A stretch of 38,146 nucleotides of DNA from Acidimicrobiaceae bacterium (GTDB lineage Bacteria > Actinomycetota > Acidimicrobiia > Acidimicrobiales > UBA8592), in NCBI GenBank assembly GCA_002722525.1, contig PBMJ01000027.1:1-38146 (forward strand), read 5' to 3'. Below are positions 9,100-18,042 of this stretch, piece by piece. The notes beneath the pieces are model-generated. The model searched no databases, was not told the DNA's origin, and saw only the letters and a program-made list of their open reading frames with translations. A program made the translations under genes and the position numbers. Each line of letters opens with the position of its first letter. Positions within the stretch are counted from its first letter, which is position 1.

Positions 9100-10320
9100 A
9101 TGGAAGTTGCATCAATACCTAACAGGCGCAAAACAAGACAAATAATGGTGGGTGATGTTCCAGTTGGTGGAGGGTCTCCTATTTCTGTGCAATCTATGAC
9201 TACAACTAAGACCTCTGATGTAGAGGAGACGCTAAAGCAAATCTATGATTTAGCTGCAGCTGGAGCAGATATTGTTAGATGCACCTGCAACGACTTGGCT
9301 GCCGCAGAAGGGCTAGCCCATATCGTCCCCCGATCACCTGTCCCGATTGTCGCCGATGTTCATAATCAATACAAGATGGCCCTAGCAGCAATAGCTTCTG
9401 GGGTTGACTGTCTTCGGTTGAACCCAGGGAATATCCGAAAAGTTGAACACATTAAAGCAGTAGCTATGGAAGCAGGCGAAAAGGGTATTCCAATTCGTAT
9501 CGGAGTGAATGGAGGGTCACTTCATCCTGATTTGTATAAAAAATATGGCGATACTGTTACTCCGGAGGCGATGGTTGAGTCGGCACTGAATGAGTTAGAG
9601 TACTTCCAAGATGTTGGCTTTGACATGGTCAAGATATCAGTCAAGGCGTCTAGCGTTCCATTAATGGTAGAGGCCTACCGGCAGCTCAGTAACGTCACGG
9701 ATTGCCCTCTTCATCTTGGTGTAACTGAAGCAGGACCCCCACCAGGGGGGTTGATAAAATCAACCGCTGGGATAGGAGCTCTTCTTATGGAGGGCATCGG
9801 GGACACCATCAGGTACTCCCTTACCGCAGATCCAGTTGAAGAAGCCAGGGCAGGAAGAAAACTGCTTGAGTCACTTGGGCTTAGAGAGCTTCAGAATGTA
9901 GATCTTATCGCTTGTCCAAGCTGCGGGAGAGCCGAAGTAGATGTTTATGCATTAGCGGAAGAAGCCCAGAAAGTTTTTGCAATGAAAAAACTGCCCCTTC
10001 AAATTGCAATAATGGGTTGTGTGGTCAATGGACCAGGTGAGGCCCGAGGAGCTGATCTAGGCATTGCAGCAGGCAACAAGAGGGGCCACTTGTTTGTGCA
10101 GGGAAGAAATGTCGCTGTTGTCGAAGAGAGTGAAATGGTAGAAGCGCTTGTGGAGTGGGCGGAGTACATCGTTGAGCATGGTGTAGATGCAGCTTTGGAA
10201 CGTGTGGATCTTGAAAAAGCCGAAAAAGAAGCAGAAAAAGATCGCGAAAAGTTTCTTATAGATCAAGGTGATGATGTCAATGACGGATTTCAGAAAGTGG
10301 AGCTCATCAGAAAGATTTAG
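9100..10320 (+). CDS. ispG: 4-hydroxy-3-methylbut-2-en-1-yl diphosphate synthase
   Basis: GGGSPISVQSMTTTKTSDVEETLKQI, IACPSCGR, IMGCVVNGPGEARGADLGIA. Confidence 0.96.
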   Translation: MEVASIPNRRKTRQIMVGDVPVGGGSPISVQSMTTTKTSDVEETLKQIYDLAAAGADIVRCTCNDLAAAEGLAHIVPRSPVPIVADVHNQYKMALAAIASGVDCLRLNPGNIRKVEHIKAVAMEAGEKGIPIRIGVNGGSLHPDLYKKYGDTVTPEAMVESALNELEYFQDVGFDMVKISVKASSVPLMVEAYRQLSNVTDCPLHLGVTEAGPPPGGLIKSTAGIGALLMEGIGDTIRYSLTADPVEEARAGRKLLESLGLRELQNVDLIACPSCGRAEVDVYALAEEAQKVFAMKKLPLQIAIMGCVVNGPGEARGADLGIAAGNKRGHLFVQGRNVAVVEESEMVEALVEWAEYIVEHGVDAALERVDLEKAEKEAEKDREKFLIDQGDDVNDGFQKVELIRKI

Positions 10321-10437
10321 CTAAAGATAAGCTCATAGTCGCTAACTCAAAGATAAATTGCTCAGATCAGAAAAGTTCTACCGAAGAGATCGTATTCTCG
10401 GGTATAGTGAAGGTAAGTCTTCAATCCTTAAGGAAAG

Positions 10438-10465
10438 AGGCGTGGGTTTCGCCCACGCCTTTCTT
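10438..10465 (+). terminator. Rho-independent terminator downstream of ispG
   Basis: 9-bp perfect stem AGGCGTGGG/CCCACGCCT with short TTTCG loop followed by TTCTT. Confidence 0.8.
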
Positions 10466-10509
10466 AGATATTGGGCTGTGATTAAGAAAATTGACTATGT
10501 AGGAGAGGT

Positions 10510-11034
10510 ATGAGCATCATTCGCCAGATTAATGAACTCACTGAATCTCTACTTTCCGGAACAAAGTTTTCTCTTTACGATGTGGAAAGAAATGGAGGAA
10601 ACCTAAAGGTCACAGTACAAGCTGACGACGGAGTTACGCTAGATGAACTTGCCGGAATCAATCGGCAAATTTCTAAAGCGCTAGATGTAAGTGACCCGAT
10701 GCCCAATAAATACACATTAGAGGTTTCTAGTCCCGGATTAGAACGGAAATTAAGAACCCAAGCTCATTTTCAAGGAGCTATAGGCGAAATTGTTGGAGTT
10801 AAATTAGCCCCCCATGTTGAGGGTGATCGACGATTTAAAGGCCGACTTAACTCGGTTTCCAACGAATCGATATCTCTTGAAAATGAATCAGGTGAAGTCG
10901 TAGAAATTTCATTAAATGATATTTCGAAAGCTACAACAGTGTTTCTTTGGAAACAGAACCAGAAACCAGGGAAAACTAATTCTAATGAAACGAAGATATT
11001 ACAAGGATCTGGAATTAAGGAGTATGAGAAATGA
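10510..11034 (+). CDS. rimP: Ribosome maturation factor RimP
   Basis: Position before nusA; YTLEVSSPGLERKL motif; SD GGAGAGG. Confidence 0.88.
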   Translation: MSIIRQINELTESLLSGTKFSLYDVERNGGNLKVTVQADDGVTLDELAGINRQISKALDVSDPMPNKYTLEVSSPGLERKLRTQAHFQGAIGEIVGVKLAPHVEGDRRFKGRLNSVSNESISLENESGEVVEISLNDISKATTVFLWKQNQKPGKTNSNETKILQGSGIKEYEK

Positions 11035-12281
11035 ACGCTGAAATGTTAGAGGCCATGCAGGCACTGGCCGTAGACAAAGGTATTTCCGTCGACAAGCTAT
11101 TTGCTGTTTTAGCTGATGCGTTAGAATCTGCCTACAAGAAAATGCCTGACGCTCACGAGTATGCATGGGTAACCATAAATCCGGAAACTATGGAGTACCG
11201 AGTAATGGCGCAAGAGTTGGACGAAGACCTGGAACCAATCGGTGAAGAATTCGATGTTACCCCTGACAACTTTGGGCGTATTGCAGCTGTGACAACGAAA
11301 CAGGTGCTAACGCAAAGAATTCGTGAAGAAGAACGAGAGCAAAAATATGAAGAATACGCCGGTCGAGAAGGGGACATCGTTACAGGGATTATTCAACAAA
11401 GCGATAGTCGGTATACGCTTCTTGACTTAGGTCGTGTTGAAGCCCTATTACCGCGTGCTGAGCAGGTTCCAAACGAGCGCCCAGACAGTAATACAAGGAT
11501 AAAGGCATACATTGTTGAGGTGCGAAAAACTGCGAAAGGCCCGCAAATTGTTGTCAGCAGAACGCATCCTGGTTTAATTAAGCGCCTGTTCGAACTTGAA
11601 GTTCCTGAGATAGCAGATGGGATTGTTGAAATCCGGTCATGTGCGAGGGAGCCTGGACATAGAACAAAAATTGCTGTCTGGTCAAATGACCCAAATGTGG
11701 ATCCAGTAGGTGCTTGTGTTGGGGCTAGCGGGGCAAGAGTTCGAATGATCGTCAATGAATTGCGCGGTGAAAAGATAGATATCGTTCCATTTTCCGATGA
11801 ACCCGAAGAGTTTGTCTCACGTGCACTTTCTCCAGCAAAGGTAAAAGAGGTACGAACCGATTTAGAAACCGGAACTGCTGAAGTGATAGTGCCCGATTAT
11901 CAGCTCTCTCTCGCTATTGGGAAAGATGGCCAGAATGCCAGACTCTCCGCCAGATTGACCGGTTGGCGCATCGATATCAAATCCGAAACTCAACTTGAAG
12001 AAGAAGAAGCATATGAGAAGGTCGATTGGGCTGAGGGTGAATGGGTTGTCGATCCTGACACTGGTGAGCAAGTGTGGCAACCTGCAGAGGGGGGTCCTGC
12101 AATTTCCGCCGAAGACTGGGCAGCAGGTTCCGAAGATGAAAAGGTTGAGGTTGAGGTTGAGGTTGAGCAATCGGTTGAGGAGGAAGAAGTTGAGGAATCG
12201 GTTGAGGTGGAAGAAGTTGAGGAATCGGTTGAGGTGGAAGAAGTTGAGGAATCGGTTGAGGTGGAAGAAGTGAAGGAATAA
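11031..12281 (+). CDS. nusA: Transcription termination/antitermination factor NusA
   Basis: NusA N-domain, S1 and KH segments (VGACVGASGARVRMIVNELRGEKIDIV; LAIGKDGQNARLSARLTGWRIDIKSE); acidic repeat tail. Confidence 0.95.
   Translation: MNAEMLEAMQALAVDKGISVDKLFAVLADALESAYKKMPDAHEYAWVTINPETMEYRVMAQELDEDLEPIGEEFDVTPDNFGRIAAVTTKQVLTQRIREEEREQKYEEYAGREGDIVTGIIQQSDSRYTLLDLGRVEALLPRAEQVPNERPDSNTRIKAYIVEVRKTAKGPQIVVSRTHPGLIKRLFELEVPEIADGIVEIRSCAREPGHRTKIAVWSNDPNVDPVGACVGASGARVRMIVNELRGEKIDIVPFSDEPEEFVSRALSPAKVKEVRTDLETGTAEVIVPDYQLSLAIGKDGQNARLSARLTGWRIDIKSETQLEEEEAYEKVDWAEGEWVVDPDTGEQVWQPAEGGPAISAEDWAAGSEDEKVEVEVEVEQSVEEEEVEESVEVEEVEESVEVEEVEESVEVEEVKE
12186..12266 (+). repeat. Tandem 27-bp repeat, three perfect copies, in nusA 3' end
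   Basis: gaagttgaggaatcggttgaggtggaa at 12186, 12213 and 12240, with a partial copy at 12267; preceded by four gttgag hexamers near 12144-12167; encodes VEESVEVEE repeats. Confidence 0.9.
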
Positions 12282-12357
12282 CCTTCTAATCGAAACAGGA
12301 ATTTTAAGAGAAAAGTTATTGAAAAAATAGCTATATACAGAACAGGTAGAAAAAAAC

Positions 12358-15072
12358 TTGCCAGCAAAAGTAAGAGTTTATGAGCTCGCTCGAGAGTTAG
12401 ATGTAACGAATAAAGAGGTAATAGCGCTATGCGATTCTCTTGGCATAGATGCTAAAAGTCATTCCTCTAGCCTCGTTGAAGCGCAAGCAGATCGTGTTCG
12501 TAAAAAAGCCGAATCTGAAGGGATAGTAGGAAGTCAATCAGCGAAATCGCAGCCAAGTGAAGAGAAGTCAGTAGATGAGAAAAAATCTGCTCCGGCGAAA
12601 AGTGCAGGATCGAATGCAGTAAGTTCTAAGAAGCCACCGAAAAAAAAGGTAGAAGCCCCTTCTCAGCCTGAAGAATCTGAGGCCACACCTGCTAAGCAAA
12701 TTATTAGCTCAAATAAGTCTTCATCTCCTAAACCAGCGCCGAGAAGTACTTCAGATACTTCAGACGATAAGCAAACACCCCCTAAGACCGCTGCAAAATC
12801 AAAAGTGGAATCACCATCTAATAAACAATCCGCTGACAGAGCTAAGACAGAGATACCTCAGGCTCCACCTGTCGCGCCAACTGGCAAAAAGATTCCACCC
12901 CCTCCTTCTCCTAGGTCGGCATCAGGAAAACCCATACCTCCACCACCAGGTAAAGGAGGACGAGGCCATACCAAAACTGATCGTGGAGCGCCTTCGTATC
13001 GGCCACGGCCAGATGGTAAAGCCGCCGAAAGTGGGCAAAATCGCCCATCTGGCAGAAGACCGGCCACTGGCGGTACTGAACGTCCAGCTCGAGGTGCAGG
13101 TTTTGCCCCTTCAGGGCCTGTTGGCCCAGCTCCAGGGAAGCCAGGATCTGGGCGCTCAAGTGGCCGCCCAGGAGGCGGCCCTCCTCAGAGGCCTCAGAGA
13201 AAGAAGAAGAGTAGACGGCGCCGGCGACAAGAGGAATTACAGCCAATGGATGCGCCTGCGTACACTCCTGAAGACGCTCCAGTTCCAGAGGGCGAGGTAG
13301 TTATAGAAAGGGCTTCTTCCCCAATCGATATAGCACCGAAATTAAATCGAACTACAGCCGACGTTGTCCGTTACATGATGGAGCAGGGAGAGATGGTAAC
13401 TGCTACACAATCTTTGAGTGACGAAATGATCGAAATATTCGCTGCTGAAATAGGAGCTGAAGTTCGCCTAGTTAATCCAGGTGAAGAGCAGGAATTGGAG
13501 CTAAGGAAGAAACTCGAAGTTGAGCAGGAAGATGTAGATTCCGGCAAATCAGCTATTCGGCCACCAGTAGTAACAGTTATGGGGCATGTCGATCATGGGA
13601 AAACAAAACTATTGGATCAGATTAGAAACGCGAATGTTGTAAGTGGCGAAGCCGGAGGGATTACACAACATATTGGGGCTTATCAAATAAACAGAGGTGA
13701 CTCAACTCTGACTTTCTTAGACACACCCGGTCACGCGGCGTTTACCGCCATGCGTGCGAGGGGAGCTAACGTAACAGATATTGTTGTTCTCGTGGTCGCA
13801 GCAGATGACGGCGTAATGCCTCAGACCATCGAAGCTATTAACCATGCAAAAGCAGCTGAAGTTCCAATAATCGTTGCTGTCAACAAGATTGATCTCGAAA
13901 GCGCCGACACCCAACGAGTTCTAGCTGAGCTTGCCGAAAGAGAGCTAGTTCCTGAAGCGTGGGGTGGGGATACCATTGTTATAGAAATATCGGCTTTGGA
14001 GAATACCGGTATAGACGATTTACTTGAGAACATATTATTAGTTGCTGAAGTCGAAGACCTTCAAGCTTCTGATGCTGGCCGTGGCCAAGGTGTTGTCCTT
14101 GAGTCTCATCTTGATATTGGGCGCGGGCCAGTTGCAACAGTTCTCGTACAGAAAGGAACTGTTAAAGTAGGAGAACCTCTTGTTGCTGGTTCATCATGGG
14201 GAAGAGTGAGGGCTTTGGTTTCTGATACTGGCGACCAGGTTAGTTCTGCAGGCCCATCATCCCCGGTTCAGGTTTTAGGTTTATCTGATGTTGCAATAGC
14301 TGGAGATGAATTCATTATTGCGCCGGATGAACGCACTGCAAGAGATGTGGCCGAAACAAGAGAGCACTTTCAACGAGTTGCTTCTATAGGCCGCGACTCT
14401 TCTGCTGGTTTAACCGGTGGACGCCTCGAAGACCTTTTCAGTCAAATCAGTTCAGGGGAGAAAGCCACGCTTAACTTGATTTTAAAGGCGGATGTTAATG
14501 GGTCGTTAGAAGCCGTAACTGAGAGCTTGAGGAAACTGGAAAGAGATGAAGTAAATATAGCTTTCGTTCATTCCGGAGTTGGCGCGATAACAGAAAACGA
14601 TGTTCAATTGGCTGCGACATCTAATGCAACGGTTCTAGGTTTTAATGTTCGTCCGGATCGAAAAGCACGAGAAATAGCTGATCAAGAGAATGTAGAGATT
14701 CGAAATTACGAAATTATCTACAAGCTTTTGGAAGATATTGAATCTGCCATGGTCGGAATGCTAGTTCCAGAGTTTGAAGAAATTGTCACTGGTGAAGCTG
14801 AAGTTCGAGAGATATACAAGATCCCAAGAATTGGAGCTATAGCTGGGTGCTATGTCCTGAACGGTAAAATTACTCGGGGATCAAAAGTCCGGTTCCTACG
14901 TGAAGGAGTCATCATATGGAAAGGTGATGTCTCTTCCTTGAGGAGATTCAAAGAGGATGTTACTGAAGTTGCATCTGGATATGAATGCGGAATTGGTTTG
15001 TCGGATTTCCAAGACCTAAAAAATGGAGACATTATTGAAACTTTCGATGAGCGTGAGATTGCACCAACGTGA
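12358..15072 (+). CDS. infB: Translation initiation factor IF-2 (TTG start)
   Basis: VRVYELARELDVTNKEVI; VTVMGHVDHGKTKLLD, FLDTPGHAAFTAMRARGA, VAVNKIDL. Confidence 0.96.
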   Translation: MPAKVRVYELARELDVTNKEVIALCDSLGIDAKSHSSSLVEAQADRVRKKAESEGIVGSQSAKSQPSEEKSVDEKKSAPAKSAGSNAVSSKKPPKKKVEAPSQPEESEATPAKQIISSNKSSSPKPAPRSTSDTSDDKQTPPKTAAKSKVESPSNKQSADRAKTEIPQAPPVAPTGKKIPPPPSPRSASGKPIPPPPGKGGRGHTKTDRGAPSYRPRPDGKAAESGQNRPSGRRPATGGTERPARGAGFAPSGPVGPAPGKPGSGRSSGRPGGGPPQRPQRKKKSRRRRRQEELQPMDAPAYTPEDAPVPEGEVVIERASSPIDIAPKLNRTTADVVRYMMEQGEMVTATQSLSDEMIEIFAAEIGAEVRLVNPGEEQELELRKKLEVEQEDVDSGKSAIRPPVVTVMGHVDHGKTKLLDQIRNANVVSGEAGGITQHIGAYQINRGDSTLTFLDTPGHAAFTAMRARGANVTDIVVLVVAADDGVMPQTIEAINHAKAAEVPIIVAVNKIDLESADTQRVLAELAERELVPEAWGGDTIVIEISALENTGIDDLLENILLVAEVEDLQASDAGRGQGVVLESHLDIGRGPVATVLVQKGTVKVGEPLVAGSSWGRVRALVSDTGDQVSSAGPSSPVQVLGLSDVAIAGDEFIIAPDERTARDVAETREHFQRVASIGRDSSAGLTGGRLEDLFSQISSGEKATLNLILKADVNGSLEAVTESLRKLERDEVNIAFVHSGVGAITENDVQLAATSNATVLGFNVRPDRKAREIADQENVEIRNYEIIYKLLEDIESAMVGMLVPEFEEIVTGEAEVREIYKIPRIGAIAGCYVLNGKITRGSKVRFLREGVIIWKGDVSSLRRFKEDVTEVASGYECGIGLSDFQDLKNGDIIETFDEREIAPT

Positions 15073-15117
15073 TCATAGAGTTTCTCGAAATTTAACTTGC
15101 AGATAGGGCATCTTGCT

Positions 15118-15495
15118 ATGGCTAGACGAAGGTCAAACAGAACTCGGGAATACCAGCGCAGTGCGAGGTTGAATGAGCTGCTTCGAGAAATTATTGCTGA
15201 AGAGTTTGAGCGAGTAGATGATGATCGACTTGATTGGGTAAGTGTAGTTTCTGTGGAAGTTGATAATGAATTAACGAAAGCGCGCGTCTATCTATCTTCA
15301 CTTGAAGAGAACGAGGATGAAATTATCAAAGTGGTTTCTGAATATCGAGGTCAGTTTCGAAAAGTTATTGGACGGTCAGCACGTATTCGTCGTGTGCCCG
15401 ACCTTATATTTATGATCGATCCATCTATCAGAAGCGGAAATCGTATTGAAGAGATCCTTTCCGAACTAGACATAGCGGAGTCTGAAGGTGGATGA
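15118..15495 (+). CDS. rbfA: Ribosome-binding factor A (ORF track start at TTG 15097; ATG 15118 preferred)
   Basis: MARRRSNRTREYQRSARLNELLREIIAEEFERVDD...; position between infB and truB. Confidence 0.88.
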   Translation: MARRRSNRTREYQRSARLNELLREIIAEEFERVDDDRLDWVSVVSVEVDNELTKARVYLSSLEENEDEIIKVVSEYRGQFRKVIGRSARIRRVPDLIFMIDPSIRSGNRIEEILSELDIAESEGG

Positions 15496-16375
15496 AAAAA
15501 AATCACAAAAAAGTGGTTTCGTAGTCGTAGATAAAGAATCTGGTTGGACAAGTCATGATGTCGTGGCTCGAACTCGCAAGAAATTAAATATGCGGAAAGT
15601 CGGTCACTCTGGGACCTTGGATCCTCCAGCAACAGGAGTTCTTATTCTTGGGGTAGGGAAGGCAACAAGATTGCTTAAATATATTACTGACTTACCAAAA
15701 CGTTATACGGCAACTATGGTTCTGGGTTCGGAAACTTCGACGTTAGACGCCGAAGGTGAGATTACGAGTACGCAGAGCACAGAAGGGGTTTGCCTGAAGA
15801 ACCTTCAAGAAGCAGGTACTCAATTCATAGGAGATATTCTTCAAATTCCCCCAATGGTCTCAGCAGTAAAAATCAAGGGTAAGCGACTATATGAAATTGC
15901 ACGAGAGGGTAAGGAAGTAGAAAGAAAACCCCGACAAGTCAGTATCTATGAACTTTCCATCGGAAAAACTGCTGTGAAGGATATCTATAGAATTAGTGTT
16001 ACCTGTGGTTCCGGAACGTACATCCGTTCTCTAGTCTCCGATATAGCCCGAGCTGCTGGAACAGTCGCACACGTAGGAGACCTGAGACGAAATGCTATTG
16101 GGTCGTTTACCGAGTCGTATGCAAGCCCTATTGAAGAGATTGGTATTATCGGAATGATCGAAGGCTTAAAGGATTATTCCCAGATTACTGTTAATGAGAG
16201 AGACGCAGCCCTGATCCGAGTTGGAAATGTCTTTGAAAAAACTCATTTTAGGCTTCAAGGTGTATCCGAACCTTGGGTATTCATAGATGAGCAAGGGAAT
16301 CTTTTGGCTGTTTACAAATCACATAAGGGTAAGACAATAAAGCCTGACGTAGTTATCCCACAAGATAGCGACTAG
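15488..16375 (+). CDS. truB: tRNA pseudouridine synthase B
   Basis: GFVVVDKESGWTSHDVVARTRK, KVGHSGTLDPPATGVLILGVGKATRLLKY. Confidence 0.95.
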   Translation: MDEKKSQKSGFVVVDKESGWTSHDVVARTRKKLNMRKVGHSGTLDPPATGVLILGVGKATRLLKYITDLPKRYTATMVLGSETSTLDAEGEITSTQSTEGVCLKNLQEAGTQFIGDILQIPPMVSAVKIKGKRLYEIAREGKEVERKPRQVSIYELSIGKTAVKDIYRISVTCGSGTYIRSLVSDIARAAGTVAHVGDLRRNAIGSFTESYASPIEEIGIIGMIEGLKDYSQITVNERDAALIRVGNVFEKTHFRLQGVSEPWVFIDEQGNLLAVYKSHKGKTIKPDVVIPQDSD

Positions 16376-16415
16376 AAAAAATTGGATATAGATAGGAACG
16401 AACGCGAGGGGTCGG

Positions 16416-16421
16416 TACTGT
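16416..16421 (+). promoter_or_regulatory. Candidate -10 (TACTGT) for leaderless ribF
   Basis: TANNNT followed by 6 nt then ATG 16428; no SD. Confidence 0.45.
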
Positions 16422-16427
16422 TTCAAC

Positions 16428-17381
16428 ATGGCGATACAAATTATTAATGATCAATCGAGTATTCCAGATAATGCTCAAGGGACTGCAGCCACAATAGGGG
16501 TGTATGACGGCGTTCACCTAGGACACCGCCAGCTCCTTTCCCAACTTCGAGAGAAATCCAAAGAGCAAGGCCTTGCCACCGCAGTTATTACCTTTGATCA
16601 ACACCCGACGAGGGTAACCAGTCCTGAAAATGCTCCGAAATTATTAACATCCTTTTCCCAAAAGATGGAACTATTTGAATCGCAAGGAATTGATTACGCT
16701 TACATCATAAAGTTTGATAAGAGGCGGTCAATGACCCCAGCAGCAGAATTTTTCCAATCAGTCTTCGTGGAAGGTGTTAAAGCAAAGGCCATTATTGTTG
16801 GAGAAGATTTCCAATTTGGCCATAATCGAGAAGGGGACGTAACTTTTCTCAAACGAGAAGGAGCTAAGGAAAGCATTGAGGTTCAGGGTTTACCTCTCTT
16901 TCGGCATTCATCCTCACCTGGCGATGTGGTCTCATCAACAACTATTCGGATGAAGCTGACTGATGGAGATATGAAGATGGCTACAGAAATGCTAGGTCGC
17001 AGATTCGAGCTTGAGGGAACTGTTATGGAAGGGGACCAGCGAGGTCGCCAAATAGGTTTTCCAACGGCAAATTTATCTATTCCTAAAGAAATGCTGTTAC
17101 CCAGAGATGGAGTTTATGCATGCTGGTACAAGCGCCCCGACGGCTCAAGACACATGGCAGCTGTAAATATTGGCCTCCGACCGACTTTTCAAACAAATGA
17201 CAGTAAATCTGTTATTGAAGCGCACCTTATCGATTTTGACGCAGATCTATATGGAGAATCAGGCCACATAGAGTTTGTGGAGTATCTAAGAGAAGAGCAG
17301 CAATTTGATGGGGTCGATGCCCTTGCTGCCCAATTGAAATCGGATGTTGAAGTATCCCAATCCATACTGGGAGCCGTTTAA
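16428..17381 (+). CDS. ribF: Bifunctional riboflavin kinase/FAD synthetase
   Basis: ATIGVYDGVHLGHRQLL, VVGEDFQFGHNREGD, GRQIGFPTANLSIP. Confidence 0.94.
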   Translation: MAIQIINDQSSIPDNAQGTAATIGVYDGVHLGHRQLLSQLREKSKEQGLATAVITFDQHPTRVTSPENAPKLLTSFSQKMELFESQGIDYAYIIKFDKRRSMTPAAEFFQSVFVEGVKAKAIIVGEDFQFGHNREGDVTFLKREGAKESIEVQGLPLFRHSSSPGDVVSSTTIRMKLTDGDMKMATEMLGRRFELEGTVMEGDQRGRQIGFPTANLSIPKEMLLPRDGVYACWYKRPDGSRHMAAVNIGLRPTFQTNDSKSVIEAHLIDFDADLYGESGHIEFVEYLREEQQFDGVDALAAQLKSDVEVSQSILGAV

Positions 17382-17531
17382 CTTTATAAAAATAGTTCTT
17401 AGGTGTAGTTTCTTCTCTACGCTGGTAGCCTTCGATCGTTCAATAAAGATTATTTTTTTGAGAATATTTGCTCTTTCGTTCGGAAATCGGCGATTGGGCA
17501 GGGTAAAAGACCCGAAGGAAAAAATTTAACG

Positions 17532-17801
17532 ATGGCAGCTAACCTCCCACCGAAAAACGAAACAATCGGGAAACACCGTCTTCATGAGTCGGATACTGGA
17601 TCTCCAGAAGTTCAGATTGCGTTATTAACTGACCGAATTGACCATTTGACTGAGCACTTAAAGGTTCATAAAAAAGATCACCATAGTCGACGAGGTTTGC
17701 TTATGTTGGTAGGCCGTCGTCGTCGAATGCTCGACTATGTCAGAAAGAATGATGTAGAGCGTTATAGAGAGATCATCTCAGCGCTTGGTCTTCGCCGATA
17801 G
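17532..17801 (+). CDS. rpsO: 30S ribosomal protein S15
   Basis: [53 protein letters not shown]. Confidence 0.97.
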   Translation: MAANLPPKNETIGKHRLHESDTGSPEVQIALLTDRIDHLTEHLKVHKKDHHSRRGLLMLVGRRRRMLDYVRKNDVERYREIISALGLRR

Positions 17802-17915
17802 TTATAAGTCATCACTTCAGGGTTTATCTGGTAGAAATCGGATACCCTAGAAATAGAAATAGTAAACTACTATAAGGAATAAACAAAAAACAATCCCGCT
17901 GCGATAAGTCAGCTG

Positions 17916-18028
17916 CCAGTTGAAGCGGCCTGAGTATTCTTTGATTTGGGCCTCTTCAACTGGGAAGTTGAACTCTGTAGCTGGTGGTCACCGGAACGTC
18001 CGGAGCCAAAGATTAAGGCATTCGCCTT
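17916..18028 (+). promoter_or_regulatory. Structured rpsO-pnp intergenic leader
   Basis: Hairpin 17916-17930/17949-17963 (14 of 15 paired); alternative TTCAACT/AGTTGAA hairpin 17955-17972; small hairpins CCGGA-ACG-TCCGG 17991-18003 and AAGGC-ATTC-GCCTT 18015-18028. Confidence 0.7.
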
Positions 18029-18042
18029 GAAAAGGAGTTCAA

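Noticed and set aside
11990-12367. Antisense Ser/Thr repeat ORF (STSSTDSST...) and + frame basic repeat ORF (LRNRLRWKK, 11995-12273) over nusA
   Set aside because: Both are frame shadows of the 27-bp nusA repeat (length divisible by 3 keeps all frames open); no independent start signals.
16376-16427. FMN riboswitch upstream of ribF
   Set aside because: Only about 50 nt of gap and no RFN-like conserved elements; the gene appears leaderless.
17344-17529. 61-aa ORF at end of ribF and rpsO leader
   Set aside because: Starts out of frame inside ribF and runs through the untranslated rpsO leader; no recognisable motif.
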